Shown: positions 5,382 to 5,959 of the stretch, piece by piece
Layout: every line of letters starts with the position of its first letter
How positions within the stretch are numbered: position 1 is the stretch's first letter
Assembly: GCA_012274175.1 (NCBI GenBank)
Contig: JAAOZZ010000007.1
Span: 1-5,959, forward strand
Source of the DNA: Betaproteobacteria bacterium
GTDB lineage: Bacteria; Pseudomonadota; Gammaproteobacteria; Burkholderiales; Usitatibacteraceae
DNA length: 5,959 bases
Reading direction: 5' to 3'
Made by a program: the position numbers and the translations under genes
Notes under the pieces: model-generated
The model's input: the letters and a program-made list of their open reading frames with translations, nothing else
Told to the model about the DNA's origin: nothing
The model's database searches: none

Positions 5382-5389
5382 CCCATCCC

Positions 5390-5959
5390 TCAGCGCTGCT
5401 GCTTGCCGTCGTCCGTCTTGTCCTTGCCTTCCTTGTCCTTACTCTCCTTGGCGGCACGATCGCTTGCCGCCTTCTGCTGCGCCGCCTTCTGCTGGGCCTG
5501 CTGGGCAGCTTGCTGCGCTTGCTCTTTCTGCTGGGCAGCTTGCTGCGCCCGTTGCTGGGCTTGCTGCGCTTGCTGTGCAGCGCGTTGCTGCGCCTCCTGC
5601 TGCTTCGCCTGTTGCGCCGCGCGCTGTTGAGCTTCCCGCTGCTGGGCTTGCTGGGCTTGCTGGGCTTGCTGCGCTTGCTGTGCAGCGCGTTGCTGGGCTT
5701 CCTTCTGCTGGGCTGCTTGTTGCGCACGTTGCTGGACTTGCTCCTTCTGTTGCGCTTCCCGCTGCTGCGCCTGCTGCGCCGCGCGCTGTTGAGCCTCCCG
5801 TTGCTGGGCATCCTTCTGCTGGGCTGCTTGCTGCGCGCGTTGCTGGACTTGCTCCTTCTGTTGCGCTTCCCGCTGCTGCGCCTGTTGCGCCGCGCGCTGT
5901 TGAGCCTCCCGTTGCCGGGCTTCCTTCTGCTGGGCTGCTTGCTGCGCGCGTTGCTGGAC
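5390..5959 (-). CDS. Gln/Ala-rich repetitive protein, C-terminal part
   Basis: The last 189 residues of a minus-strand protein whose start lies right of the window; the frame is open from 5959 to the TGA at 5390-5392. About 155 residues are built almost only of Gln, Ala, Arg, Glu and Lys in short blocks (AQQ, QRAAQQ, QREAQQ, QQKE). The first 74 visible residues are two copies of a 37-residue unit beginning VQQRAQQAAQQK, followed by a partial third copy and more irregular blocks, including five consecutive AQQ triplets. The tail changes to a charged, Lys/Asp-rich, probably disordered end (SDRAAKESKDKEGKDKTDDGKQQR region). The composition predicts a long alpha-helix or coiled coil, without the regular hydrophobic positions of a classical leucine zipper. 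Function and location cannot be told because the N-terminus, where a signal peptide or domain would be, is absent. This frame was chosen over the Ser/Lys/Arg-rich alternative because it is stop-free across the whole stretch, and synonymous CAG/CAA changes between repeats keep its residues. Confidence 0.75.
   Translation of the reverse strand, partial: VQQRAQQAAQQKEARQREAQQRAAQQAQQREAQQKEQVQQRAQQAAQQKDAQQREAQQRAAQQAQQREAQQKEQVQQRAQQAAQQKEAQQRAAQQAQQAQQAQQAQQREAQQRAAQQAKQQEAQQRAAQQAQQAQQRAQQAAQQKEQAQQAAQQAQQKAAQQKAASDRAAKESKDKEGKDKTDDGKQQR
5552..5695 (-). repeat. Second direct repeat in the Gln/Ala-rich gene
   Basis: A 39-bp segment at 5552-5590 is repeated exactly at 5657-5695, an offset of 105 bp (35 codons). 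It encodes the QQRAAQQAQQAQQ block. Between them, 5606-5632 exactly matches 27 bp inside the 111-bp unit (5879-5905). This older, scrambled layer suggests repeated in-frame duplication and slippage. A 9-bp unit (GCTGGGCTT) also occurs three times in a row at 5641-5667, giving the run of AQQ triplets. Confidence 0.85.
5701..5959 (-). repeat. Tandem 111-bp coding repeats, two full and one partial
   Basis: Bases 5849-5959 and 5738-5848 are adjacent 111-bp units that differ at only three positions by my hand alignment; each encodes 37 residues in the Gln/Ala-rich gene. A third copy begins at 5737 (5701-5737, two mismatches over 37 bp) and then diverges. Two of the three differences change a residue (Arg/Gln and Glu/Asp) and one is silent. 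The unit length is a multiple of three, so copy-number change would preserve the frame. The array runs up to the window edge and may continue. Confidence 0.9.

Larger units (their letters stand above)
5155..5389. other. Gene-free stretch between two minus-strand genes
   Basis: This 235-bp gap holds the Shine-Dalgarno site of the cysteine-rich gene, a small hairpin (GCGAAA/TTTCGC with a 6-base loop, 5286-5303), another short one (TCCGC/GCGGA, 5329-5343), and the 28-bp palindrome at 5354-5381. I see no convincing -35/-10 pair on the minus strand, although the promoter of the cysteine-rich gene should lie here. Open frames crossing it have no coding character I can recognise. Confidence 0.5.

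Noticed and set aside
5211..5630. Cys/Ala/Leu-rich plus-strand frame through the repeat region
   Set aside because: It is the antisense reading of CAG/CAA-rich repeats (TGC/TGT codons), an artefact of composition.
5260..5811. Ser/Lys/Arg-rich minus-strand frame through the repeat region
   Set aside because: It is a frame shadow of the Gln/Ala-rich gene; that frame is open through the whole array to the window edge and has a sensible stop beside the palindrome.
5400..5959. CRISPR-like array
   Set aside because: The repeats are in-frame coding units directly abutting one another, with no unique spacers and no cas genes.

Overview
The window is 5,959 bp of GC-rich DNA, densely packed with eight genes on both strands plus short control and repeat elements. 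The protein types point to a high-GC proteobacterium, perhaps a betaproteobacterium: a Mak-type ROK sugar kinase, a YjdF/DUF2238 membrane protein, an exported MsrA, a KTSC protein and a GlcG/HbpS-like protein beside an amidase. That placement is inference from protein style; no rRNA or other marker gene is present. I see no tRNA, rRNA, CRISPR array, transposase, phage gene or defence gene.

Layout. (1) 1-101 (+) is the tail of a GlcG/HbpS-family protein. (2) 178-1524 (+) is a full-length amidase-signature hydrolase whose start has no Shine-Dalgarno sequence. (3) 1499-2173 (-) is an unrecognised multi-pass membrane protein whose 3' end overlaps the amidase tail-to-tail by 26 bp. (4) 2174-2329 is a divergent intergenic region with an inverted repeat and a -10-like box. 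(5) 2330-3244 (+) is a fructokinase/mannokinase-like ROK kinase, joined by an ATGA stop/start overlap to (6) 3241-3861 (+), a DUF2238/YjdF inner-membrane protein. (7) 3925-4536 (+) is an exported peptide methionine sulfoxide reductase A, followed after 15 nt by (8) 4552-4761 (+), a small KTSC-domain protein. (9) 4771-5154 (-) is a small secreted eight-cysteine protein of unknown function. (10) 5155-5389 has no gene but carries a perfect 28-bp palindrome. (11) 5390-5959 (-) is the C-terminal 189 residues of a Gln/Ala-rich repetitive protein that continues past the window edge; its frame is open throughout and contains two near-identical 111-bp tandem units.

How the genes may work together. The plus-strand run from 2330 to 4761 is compatible with one or two operons (kinase + DUF2238; msrA + KTSC). 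The amidase and GlcG-like gene could belong to a catabolic cluster that begins left of the window. The minus-strand genes are probably transcribed separately. Most of the region is ordinary chromosome. The parts most worth a second look are the repeat-built Gln/Ala protein and its flanking palindrome, the regularly spaced-cysteine exported protein, and the unrecognised membrane protein with conserved-looking polar residues inside its helices. I do not see a convincing new multi-gene system here.
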